Assembly (NCBI GenBank): GCA_037442205.1
Contig: JBBIQS010000103.1
Location: 1 to 26,579, forward strand
DNA: 26,579 nt
Direction: 5' to 3'
Source: JBBIQS01 sp037442205
GTDB taxonomy: Bacteria; Myxococcota; Myxococcia; Myxococcales; UBA5297
Shown: piece after piece, positions 16,222 through 22,619 of the stretch
Layout: each line of letters opens with the position of its first letter
Position numbering within the stretch: the stretch's first letter is position 1
Position numbers and translations under genes: made by a program
Notes under the pieces: generated by a model
Told to the model about the DNA's origin: nothing
Databases searched by the model: none
What the model saw: only the letters and a program-made list of their open reading frames with translations

Positions 16222-18723
16222 GTGGCGCGGCACAAGAGAGAGGCGGGCGAGAGCGACTTCGGGGAACCAGCAGCGAATGCTCCCGAGGGCGAGCGCGAAG
16301 CAGTGGCCCGACTGGAAGAGGAGCTGAAGAACACCCGGGCCCAGCTCCGAGAGGCCGAGGAGGCGCTGCAGCGCAGGGAGCGCATCCCCGGCGCTGACGG
16401 CGGAACTCCGAGCGAGGCGGAGCAGCGCTCCCAGGAGCTCGAGCGGGTGCTCGATGCCATGGTGGCTCCAGTGGTGGTCTTCGACGCCAAAGGCACGGTG
16501 GTCAAGATCAACGCGGCCGCTCGAAAGCTGTGCGACATCGATCCCACGGGCTTCGACGCCCGCGGCTGGGACTGGTTCGTCACGCAGCGAATGGACGCCC
16601 GGCACCTGGACGGCAGACCGGTCGCTCCGTCGGAGTTGCCGGTGCGGCGGGCGCTTCGCGGCGAGCCGCAACCGGACCTGATGCGGCTCAGGCCCGCGGA
16701 CGGGCGCGGGCAGATCGTCATCGATGGAGCAAGCTGCCCGCTGCAGCGCGGCGGACGCATCGTCGGGGCGGTGAGCGCCTGGCACGAGATCACCGAACAG
16801 CTTCGAGCCCAGGATGCGCTGCGCGAGGAGCAGTCACTGTTGCGGGCGGTCATCGAGACGATCGCCGACCCGGTCTACATCAAGGACTCCGAAGGGCGCT
16901 TCGTGCTGGCCAACGCCGCCGTGCTCAGCGCTATGGGCAAGCCCGTCGAGCAGGTTCTCGGCCGCACCGATCTCGAGATCTACGGCAACTCGCCGAACGT
17001 TCGGCCGATCGTCGCGAACGACCGGCGGGTCATGCAGTCCGGCTCGGTTCAGGTGGTCGAGGAGACCGTCCCGACGCCGCGCGGCCCGCGGGTCATGCTC
17101 AACACCAAGGCCCCGCGCCGGGATCCCTCTGGGCGAATCATCGGCCTGGTGGGCGTGGCGCGGGACATCACCGACCGCAAGCGGGCCGAGGAGTCGCTGC
17201 GCGAGAGCGAATCCCGCTTCCGCTCCATCGCCGACAGCTCGCCGGTGCTGATGTGGCTGACCGACGCCGAGGGGGAGCTGCTGTTCGTCAATCGCACCTG
17301 CCGCGACTACTTCGGGCTGCCGCGGGATTCGGCAGGCGCGGACTGGCGGCCTTTCGTGCATTCCGAGGATGCGAACCGCTGGGGCGAATTCGCGGGCGCG
17401 GTGCGGGAGCAGCGGACGTTCGTCGGCCAGCTGAGGGTCCGCCGCTCCGACGGCGAGTGGCGGTGGCTCGCCACTCACGCCGAGCCGCGCTTTTCGGCGA
17501 GCGGTGAGTTCCTGGGGCACGTCGGGGCGGGGCGCGACATCACCGAGGCCAAGCGGGCCTCGGACGCGCTGCGCGAGGCCGACCGGCGCAAGAACGAATT
17601 CCTGGCCATGCTCTCTCACGAGCTGCGTAATCCACTGGCGCCGATCCGCAACAGCCTCTACATCCTCGACCGCGCCGCGCCCGGCGGCGAGCAGGCGCGC
17701 CGCGCCCACCGCGTCATCGATCGGCAGACCGCGCACATGGCGCGGCTGATCGACGACCTGCTCGACGTCACCCGCATCAGCCACGGGAAGATCAGCCTGC
17801 AGCGCGAGCGGCTGGAGCTGGGCGAGCTGGTCCAGCGCACGATCGAGGACCACCGCTCGCTGTTCCAGGACAGCGGGATCTCCCTCGAGCCGTCGCTCCC
17901 CGACGAGAGGCTGTGGGTCGACGGCGATGCCACGCGGCTGGCGCAGGTGGTCGGCAACCTGCTGCAGAACGCCGCCAAGTTCACCGGCCGGGGAGGGAGC
18001 ACCAGCGTGACTCTGCGGCGCGACGCTGCCACCGGCCAAGCGGTCATCACCGTGCGCGACACCGGCGTCGGCCTGGGCGCCGAGATGCTGCCCCACCTCT
18101 TCGAGCCCTTCTCGCAGGCCGACCGGACGCTCGATCGCAGCCGGGGCGGTCTGGGCTTGGGTCTGGCGCTGGTCAAGGGCGTGGTGGAGCTCCACGGGGG
18201 CACGGTGGCTGCCCGCAGCGAGGGGCCGGGGCAGGGCGCCGAGTTCACCGTGCGCCTGCCGCTCCAGCAGCGGGACCTCGAGCAGGCCGAGGCGGCCCAG
18301 GTCGCGGCGCCGGCGACCGGGCGGCGCGTGCTGCTGATCGAGGACAACCTCGACTCCGCCGAGACCCTCCGCGAGGCCCTGGAGTTGATGGGCCATCAGG
18401 TGGAGGTGGCCCACGACGGGCCCGAGGGAATCGCCATGGCGCGCCGGCGGCCGCCGGAGGTGGTGCTGTGCGACATCGGCCTGCCGGGGATGGACGGCTA
18501 CCAGGTGGCGCGCGCCCTCCGCGCTGATGAGACCTTCCGCGGCGCGGTGCTGGTGGCGCTCACCGGCTACGCCGGCCCCGACGACCAGCAGCGGGCGGCC
18601 AGGGCCGGCTTCTGGATGCACCTGGCCAAGCCGCCCAGCATGGCCGAGCTCGAGGAGGTGCTGGCCACTGCCCCCCGCGCCGGTGAGGCTCAGCCTCCCG
18701 AGGCCGGTCCGCCGTCGGCCTGA
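16222..18723 (+). CDS. hybrid sensor histidine kinase with three PAS domains
   Basis: 833 residues from a GTG start preceded by GGGGGG. Order of parts: N-terminal coiled coil (~20-75); PAS1 (~75-195); PAS2 (~200-320, ending GLVGVARDITDRKRAEE); PAS3 (~325-445, ending GRDITEAKRASDALREA); HisKA with phospho-acceptor His466 in MLSHELRNPLAPIRN; HATPase with N-box N579/N583, G1 box D613 (DTGVGL) and GGLGLGLALVKG; and a receiver domain with phospho-acceptor Asp751 (LCDIGLPGMDGYQ). No membrane segment, so it is cytoplasmic and may sense a soluble or redox/light signal through its PAS domains. No Hpt or separate response regulator neighbour, so the partner is unknown. Confidence 0.92.
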   Translation: MARHKREAGESDFGEPAANAPEGEREAVARLEEELKNTRAQLREAEEALQRRERIPGADGGTPSEAEQRSQELERVLDAMVAPVVVFDAKGTVVKINAAARKLCDIDPTGFDARGWDWFVTQRMDARHLDGRPVAPSELPVRRALRGEPQPDLMRLRPADGRGQIVIDGASCPLQRGGRIVGAVSAWHEITEQLRAQDALREEQSLLRAVIETIADPVYIKDSEGRFVLANAAVLSAMGKPVEQVLGRTDLEIYGNSPNVRPIVANDRRVMQSGSVQVVEETVPTPRGPRVMLNTKAPRRDPSGRIIGLVGVARDITDRKRAEESLRESESRFRSIADSSPVLMWLTDAEGELLFVNRTCRDYFGLPRDSAGADWRPFVHSEDANRWGEFAGAVREQRTFVGQLRVRRSDGEWRWLATHAEPRFSASGEFLGHVGAGRDITEAKRASDALREADRRKNEFLAMLSHELRNPLAPIRNSLYILDRAAPGGEQARRAHRVIDRQTAHMARLIDDLLDVTRISHGKISLQRERLELGELVQRTIEDHRSLFQDSGISLEPSLPDERLWVDGDATRLAQVVGNLLQNAAKFTGRGGSTSVTLRRDAATGQAVITVRDTGVGLGAEMLPHLFEPFSQADRTLDRSRGGLGLGLALVKGVVELHGGTVAARSEGPGQGAEFTVRLPLQQRDLEQAEAAQVAAPATGRRVLLIEDNLDSAETLREALELMGHQVEVAHDGPEGIAMARRRPPEVVLCDIGLPGMDGYQVARALRADETFRGAVLVALTGYAGPDDQQRAARAGFWMHLAKPPSMAELEEVLATAPRAGEAQPPEAGPPSA

Positions 18724-18844
18724 GTGAGCGGCGCGGACCGCGGCCCGACAGCGACAGCTCGCTCCGGACGCGGCCAGGTGCTCCACGAGGGCCGGCAGCT
18801 GAGAGGTTCTGGCGTTCTCACCTGGGGAAGGACCGTGGCGGCCT

Positions 18845-18858
18845 GCCCGGCGCCGGGC
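18845..18858. repeat. 14-bp GC palindrome
   Basis: GCCCGGCGCCGGGC is perfectly self-complementary and is flanked by GGCC on both sides (one T bulge). It lies 120 bp after the kinase stop and could be a GC-type terminator stem or a protein-binding dyad. Confidence 0.4.
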
Positions 18859-18936
18859 GGCCCCTGTTCGACGGTATTCATCGGTCCACGGGCTCAGCGC
18901 GCGCGATTTGACCCGAGGGGGAGCCCGAGCGCACGA

Positions 18937-18950
18937 TAAAGAATCCTTTA
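18937..18950. promoter_or_regulatory. dyad TAAAG-AATC-CTTTA before tetR
   Basis: A 5-bp inverted repeat, unusually AT-rich for this DNA, ends 21 bp before the TetR start codon. The position suits an operator for self-repression, though TetR operators are usually longer. Confidence 0.35.
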
Positions 18951-18971
18951 GTGCCTATGAAGGAGAACGAG

Positions 18972-19598
18972 ATGAGAGTCATCGCCGAGGAGAATCGGGG
19001 GCGGCGGGCGGAGCGGGCGCGGGAGGACATTCTGCTCGCCGCCGCGCGGGCCTTCGCGCAGTCCAGCGTTGCCCAGGCGACCATGGGCGACATCGCCAGG
19101 GAGGCCGGGTACACGGTGCCCTCGCTGTACGCCTACTTCGGCAGCAAGGACGCCATCGTGGAGGGGCTGGGAGCGATGCTCACCTCGGAGATCATGGGCG
19201 TCTTCGACGAGGGGTTTCCGGCGGGGCTGACCAGCGGCCAGCGGGTGGAGCTGCTGCTGCGGCGGCTGTTCGCGATGACCGACCGGCGGCGGGAGATCCT
19301 GGCGGTGTTCCTGACGCTGCCGATGGCGGGCGGAACCGCCAAGGAGATGATCAACGGCTACGAGCTGATGCGGGCGCGCATGGCCCGCTGGTTCCGGGAG
19401 CACGAGCGATTGGGGGCGCGCGGGCGCAGGACGGCGGACCAGCTGGCGACGGCGCTGTGCGGGCTGGCCGATGGCTTCCTGCGGCGCTGGCTGATGGACC
19501 GCCAGCGCTCGCTGCTGGTCCACCAGGCCTCGTTCATCGCCGAGATGTTCATGGGCGGGGCCCAGCCGCAGCTCAAGGCGGCCCGCGAGAAGCGCTGA
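18972..19598 (+). CDS. TetR-family transcriptional regulator
   Basis: 208 residues. ATG 18972 is selected because AAGGAGA is five bases upstream; GTG 18951 and ATG 18957 are in frame but precede that site. The N-terminal helix-turn-helix is typical: ILLAAARAFAQSSVAQATMGDIAREAGYTVPSLYAYFGSKDAIVEGL. The C-terminal ligand/dimer domain is mostly helical and not assignable to a ligand. TetR proteins repress by binding a dyad and release on ligand binding. The next gene starts 96 bp downstream in the same direction and may be in the same operon; the kinase upstream ends ~250 bp away. Confidence 0.9.
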   Translation: MRVIAEENRGRRAERAREDILLAAARAFAQSSVAQATMGDIAREAGYTVPSLYAYFGSKDAIVEGLGAMLTSEIMGVFDEGFPAGLTSGQRVELLLRRLFAMTDRRREILAVFLTLPMAGGTAKEMINGYELMRARMARWFREHERLGARGRRTADQLATALCGLADGFLRRWLMDRQRSLLVHQASFIAEMFMGGAQPQLKAAREKR

Positions 19599-19613
19599 CC
19601 GCGGCCGGCTCCC

Positions 19614-19693
19614 GACCCTCCTCAACGCGGAGCTTGCGCTGACTGTCCACCTGTTGGCATTGATGGATAGTGCGCAACCGCGCGAGGAGGGTC
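19614..19693 (+). promoter_or_regulatory. long hairpin hiding the ribosome-binding site
   Basis: Four consecutive paired blocks nest without crossing: GACCCTCCTC (19614-19623) with GAGGAGGGTC (19684-19693); CGCGG (19626-19630) with CCGCG (19678-19682); TTGCGC (19634-19639) with GCGCAA (19672-19677); ACTGTCCA (19642-19649) with TGGATAGT (19664-19671, one G-U). That is 29 pairs with only small bulges and a 14-base loop. The 3' arm contains the Shine-Dalgarno GAGGAGGG of the next gene, whose GTG follows at 19695. As RNA it would block initiation unless opened; as DNA it could be an operator dyad. Confidence 0.7.
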
Positions 19694-19694
19694 C

Positions 19695-20168
19695 GTGCAG
19701 CAGCTCGTCCACAGGGATTCGGTCAAGATCGGCCTGAGCGGGTCGATCTACGTGATGTGCTACGACGCCACGCCGACGCTGGCGACGGCCAAGGTGTTGG
19801 AGGAGGCGCTGGTCAAGCGCTTCGACGCCGCGCCCGACGCGCACTGGGCGCTGCTCAGCGTGATCGACGCCACGATGCCGCCGCCGGACCAGGTCGCCCG
19901 CGCCGAGATGGCCCGGGTGATGAAGGGCCGGGGAACCCGGGTGTCGGCGGTGGGGCACGTGGTGATCGGCAGCGGATTCCAGGCCGGCGCGGTGCGCGCG
20001 GCGCTGGTGGGCATGACCCTGCTGGCGCGCTCCGAGTACCCGATGAAGGTCTTCCCCAAGCCCGGCCTGGCGGTGGACTGGCTGGGAAGCGTCGCCCCCA
20101 ATGTGCTCAAGGCGCTGGAGGTCCAAAGGACCAAGGCGGAGATCGAGCAGTTCGTGGGGAAGGCGTAG
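19695..20168 (+). CDS. conserved-looking protein of unknown function
   Basis: 157 residues from GTG 19695, four bases after AGGAGG. No recognised domain. The sequence alternates strands and helices (VKIGLSGSIYVMCYDA, HWALLSVIDAT, VSAVGHVVIGSGFQAGAVRAALVGMTLLA, MKVFPKPGLAVDWL), a layout reminiscent of STAS/SpoIIAA-like alpha/beta proteins; that resemblance is tentative. No signal peptide or membrane segment, so cytoplasmic. It follows a TetR gene and its start is buried in a 29-bp hairpin, so tight translational or transcriptional control is likely. Confidence 0.75.
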   Translation: MQQLVHRDSVKIGLSGSIYVMCYDATPTLATAKVLEEALVKRFDAAPDAHWALLSVIDATMPPPDQVARAEMARVMKGRGTRVSAVGHVVIGSGFQAGAVRAALVGMTLLARSEYPMKVFPKPGLAVDWLGSVAPNVLKALEVQRTKAEIEQFVGKA

Positions 20169-20176
20169 GAAACGAA

Positions 20177-20212
20177 GAAGCCCCCGGAATCACCGATTAT
20201 TCCGAGGGCTTC
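20177..20212 (-). terminator. intrinsic terminator of the radical SAM operon
   Basis: Read on the minus strand: GAAGCCC-U-CGGAAU, 8-base loop, AUUCCG-G-GGGCUUC, i.e. a continuous 14-pair stem with one U-G, followed by UUCGUUU. It lies ~160 bp after the radical SAM stop codon. It also faces the end of the plus-strand gene at 20168 and could serve both. Confidence 0.72.
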
Positions 20213-20230
20213 TGGCTGTGTCCCCAGGGG
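20177..20230. repeat. direct repeat copy 1 (terminator + GTGTCCCC)
   Basis: Same layout as 21919-21970: a GAAGCCCCC..GGGCTT hairpin followed by GTGTCCCCAGGGG (20218-20230). The hairpin arms differ by paired changes, keeping the stem. The two copies lie 1.74 kb apart in the same orientation and bracket the radical SAM operon. Confidence 0.6.
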
Positions 20231-20321
20231 CACAGAGCAGTAGGGTCCCGCCAAGCGTCGAGGCGCACCTGGCTCAGGCGCTCACCGAGGAATGGCTGGT
20301 GCCTCGAATTGCCATGGTCGC

Positions 20322-20335
20322 CTGAACGATTCGGC
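20322..20335. repeat. 14-bp direct repeat, copy 1
   Basis: CTGAACGATTCGGC occurs here and at 22243-22256 in the same orientation; with one indel the match continues to CGAGG. It lies just after the stop end of the radical SAM gene region. Confidence 0.5.
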
Positions 20336-20372
20336 CGAGGCGATTCTCGAGGTTCGTGCAGTGGGACCCGCT

Positions 20373-21455
20373 TCAGGCCGGGCGTCGAACGGCGTCAAGC
20401 AGCAGGCACCGCGCAGGCTTCGCACCTGGCTTCGCGTAGAGGTGCAGCGAGCCGCCTTGGCAGCGCGCGAACTCAGCGCACGAGGCGCACACGCCGTGGT
20501 TGGCCCAGGAGCGATCGCGCAAGATCTGGAAGCGCTCCTCCCAGACGGTGCGAAATCGCTCGCGACGCACATCGCCCTGCACGAACGCCTCGGAAAGATG
20601 CGTGCAAGCGCCGATGCGCCCGTCACATAAGACACTGCCGAGTGTAACGCCCGCAGTACATTGCCAAAGGTATGGACGCACCTGCATCTCGAATTCGTCG
20701 CCCAGGAAGCCTTCGTCGCAGAGCTCGGGCACAGGTACAAAGCCGTCGGCGCGCGCCTCGCGCACGTACTCAAGGATCGTGCGTAGCCCGGCATTGTCAG
20801 GGACGAGGTCCGGGCGTTCTGCGGCTCGTCCCAGGGGCATTACCGGCACGACGCGCCAGCGCGGGATCTTCAGCTCCGAGACAATGCGTCGCATTTCGTC
20901 CAGGCAAGCGATCGCGGGTGTCGTGATCGTCGAAATGATTTCCAGCGTGCCGCGATAGCCGGCCGCGCGAACCGCGTCGATTGCACTGACGACCTTCTGG
21001 GAGGCACCACGGCCGCGCAGTTCGTCGTTGAGGGCGAACGGTGCGTCCAGGCTCAGCGACAGCGAGCGCAGGCCGCTGCGCACGATCGTTCGTGCTGTGC
21101 TCTGGTCGAGAAGCTGACCGTTGGAGACCATTCCGAACCTGCAGCCCAGGCGACCCAGCTCGTTCAGAATGTCGAAGATGCCCTCCTTGACGAGCGGCTC
21201 ACCGCCGGTGATCTCGACCGTCATTTTGGTCGCGTCGAAGTCCTGGACGATCTCGCGGATGACGCGAATCCACTCGCTCGCGCTCAGTTCCTCACCTTGT
21301 GGGGCCCCGTTGCAGGCGCTTCCGCAGTAGGCGCAGGCGAGATTGCAGCGTCGCGTCACCTCGAGGACAAGGAAGCGCAAAGGATGCGTGCGCCGAAGCA
21401 AGGCCAGCTCGGCCTCATGGACTCTGAACTGGAGCGCACGCAGCAGCGATTTCAT
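20373..21455 (-). CDS. radical SAM / SPASM-type peptide-modifying enzyme
   Basis: 360 residues; ATG 21455 overlaps the stop of the upstream small gene (ATGA). The radical SAM site is C37, C41, C44 in TRRCNLACAYC, binding the 4Fe-4S cluster that cleaves S-adenosylmethionine, followed by the GGEP motif (EITGGEPLVKEG). The C-terminal SPASM-like region has several Cys (WQCTAGVTLGSVLCDGRIGAC, then GVCASCAEFARCQGGS, ending PARCLL) for auxiliary clusters; the usual GGC there reads GGS. SPASM enzymes modify peptides or proteins (RiPP maturases, sulfatase maturases, PqqE-like). The coupled partner is a Cys-rich exported peptide, a plausible substrate. GC content and codon use are lower and less biased than in the first 20 kb, suggesting transfer. 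Confidence 0.88.
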   Translation of the reverse strand: MKSLLRALQFRVHEAELALLRRTHPLRFLVLEVTRRCNLACAYCGSACNGAPQGEELSASEWIRVIREIVQDFDATKMTVEITGGEPLVKEGIFDILNELGRLGCRFGMVSNGQLLDQSTARTIVRSGLRSLSLSLDAPFALNDELRGRGASQKVVSAIDAVRAAGYRGTLEIISTITTPAIACLDEMRRIVSELKIPRWRVVPVMPLGRAAERPDLVPDNAGLRTILEYVREARADGFVPVPELCDEGFLGDEFEMQVRPYLWQCTAGVTLGSVLCDGRIGACTHLSEAFVQGDVRRERFRTVWEERFQILRDRSWANHGVCASCAEFARCQGGSLHLYAKPGAKPARCLLLDAVRRPA

Positions 21456-21703
21456 TGCGTGCCGGCGTCCGCGCCCGCATCCGGATACGAGCCCGCGTCG
21501 GGTTGCACTTCCTCGCAAAACCCAGATGGCGCGCAGTACCAGCCAGATCCGTGGTCGCTAACGCAGGAGTCGTCGTCACGGCAGTGGGCAGGGAGGTAGG
21601 CGGGCACAGGCGTACATCCACAACCTAGGGCCGAGGCAATTCCACCAACTAGTACGAGCAGGGCTCGCCAGCCCAGGCCCGCGGCGCTGCTGGCTCGGCG
21701 CAT
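21452..21703 (-). CDS. small exported Cys-rich peptide, possible RiPP precursor or lipoprotein
   Basis: 83 residues; ATG 21703 has GGGAGG six bases upstream. A Trp/Leu-rich hydrophobic segment (LGWRALLVLVGGIASALG) leads to CGC, so it has a signal peptide with a weak lipobox (ALGC). The mature part has six Cys, including C-x5-C and the knot-like wording DDDSCVSDHGSGWYCAPSGFC, then an acidic PDAGSYPDAGADAG tail of the kind seen in myxobacterial lipoproteins. Its stop overlaps the radical SAM start, so the two are coupled. It could be the enzyme's substrate, or an unrelated lipoprotein that merely shares the operon. Confidence 0.68.
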   Translation of the reverse strand: MRRASSAAGLGWRALLVLVGGIASALGCGCTPVPAYLPAHCRDDDSCVSDHGSGWYCAPSGFCEEVQPDAGSYPDAGADAGTQ

Positions 21704-21918
21704 CGTAGACCTCCCGCTCCGTTTCGCCCCGCTGAGGAAGATACCACGTCAGAGGGTGGCGGCGATTTCCCTGACTCACGGACGCGGCAGGAGGAAAGGG
21801 CAATGTCTCGGCGACGGCAGTCCAAGGCGTGACCGAGCGGGAAGCCAGGCTACAGATCGCCGATGAGGACGCCAGGGATGGGGAGACGGCTGAACGTCGG
21901 CGGAACCGAACCAAAACG

Positions 21919-21952
21919 AAGCCCCCAGAATCCGTAGGGATTCTGAGGGCTT
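21919..21952 (-). terminator. minus-strand intrinsic terminator
   Basis: Minus-strand RNA: AAGCCC-U-CAGAAUCC, loop CUAC, GGAUUCUG-G-GGGCUU, then CGUUUUGG: a 15-pair stem with one U-G and a U-rich tail. It lies ~215 bp upstream of the peptide-radical SAM operon and would insulate it from minus-strand transcription. Confidence 0.72.
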
Positions 21953-21970
21953 GGAAGTGTCCCCAAGGGG
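21919..21970. repeat. direct repeat copy 2 (terminator + GTGTCCCC)
   Basis: Partner of 20177-20230. GTGTCCCCAAGGGG (21957-21970) follows the hairpin, and next comes ATTCGAAC. On the minus strand this reads TTCGAATCCCCTTGGGGACAC then a terminator, which looks like the 3' end of a tRNA gene without its other three arms. Such 3' remnants are typical of attachment sites. Confidence 0.55.
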
Positions 21971-22242
21971 ATTCGAACTGCTTTCTGGGAAGAACGAATA
22001 ATTCAGGCGAGACGCGACCTTGGCCCGCAACTCCCTGATCTCCTTAGGAAGATCTCATCCCGCCTCGGTCTGTTCCGTCCCGCTCCGTTCCAGGGCGTGG
22101 AGCAGAGTCACGGCAACCTGACGGCAACGGAAAGCAGCCCGACGGCCGGCTGATCCCGTGAGGGAGTCCGGAAGGCTATCCGGATAAAGGCTCCAAAAAC
22201 CTGCCAACCGAGTCTGGCCGCCCCGATGCTGGGCCGCGCCCG

Positions 22243-22256
22243 CTGAACGATTCGGC
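22243..22256. repeat. 14-bp direct repeat, copy 2
   Basis: CTGAACGATTCGGC, identical to 20322-20335. Both copies lie on the outer right side of the terminator-type repeats. Confidence 0.5.
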
Positions 22257-22330
22257 GAGGGTAGCAGATGCCTTCCAATCGCTCGGTTCTCAACTCGTAG
22301 ATCTTGCTTGTCGGTCTGGCTGATTTCGGA

Positions 22331-22348
22331 TGGCCCGGTTTCGGGCCA
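22331..22348. other. 7-bp hairpin TGGCCCG-GTTT-CGGGCCA
   Basis: A perfect stem with a 4-base loop about 85 bp before the interrupted gene. No T-run on either side; purpose unknown. Confidence 0.4.
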
Positions 22349-22500
22349 GCTCGTGGGCGGCGATGGCTCCGTCGCGTCCGACTAGGACCGGGAACTGGAC
22401 GCCGGGTGGCGTGTCTCGATGTAGAGTTGCGGCATGGGACTGACCTATTGGGCCTATCAGCGAACCGCCCCTGGGCAGATCGCCCCCGTGACGGCCAACG

Positions 22501-22507
22501 CCTTCGA
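22501..22507. repeat. target-site duplication, left copy
   Basis: CCTTCGA directly before the left IS end; with the preceding G it is GCCTTCGA. Confidence 0.8.
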
Positions 22508-22560
22508 CCTCGGGGGACGGGCAAAACCGGCCATAGAGGGACAGGTCAAAACCGGCCATA
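22508..22560. repeat. IS21 left end with two tandem transposase-binding repeats
   Basis: Outer unit GGGGGACGGGCAAAACCGGCC plus ATA (22512-22535) and inner unit GGGACAGGTCAAAACCGGCC plus ATA (22538-22560). They share AAAACCGGCCATA with the reverse complement of the outer right-end unit. Confidence 0.8.
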
Positions 22561-22619
22561 GCGGCTGAGGTGGACTCAGGACGTTGACGAGGGCGGCGAG
22601 AAGCTGGTTCGCCCTCGGG

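Larger units (their letters stand above)
21704..22433. other. non-coding stretch, 730 bp, with repeats and hairpins
   Basis: No convincing gene on either strand. It contains the promoter side of the peptide-radical SAM operon, the minus-strand terminator at 21919-21952, the sequence GGGGATTCGAAC (tRNA T-arm-like read in reverse, but the T-stem does not pair), a tandem ACGGCAAC repeat near 22111-22130, the 14-bp repeat at 22243 and a hairpin at 22331-22348. It looks like the scar of earlier integration. Confidence 0.45.

Noticed and set aside
16834..18786. Minus-strand frame opposite the histidine kinase.
   Set aside because: Shadow of the kinase coding sequence; no motif of its own.
21900..22000. 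Possible tRNA gene on the minus strand (TTCGAAT followed by a terminator).
   Set aside because: The T-stem does not pair and no anticodon or D arm is found upstream; at most a 3' remnant.
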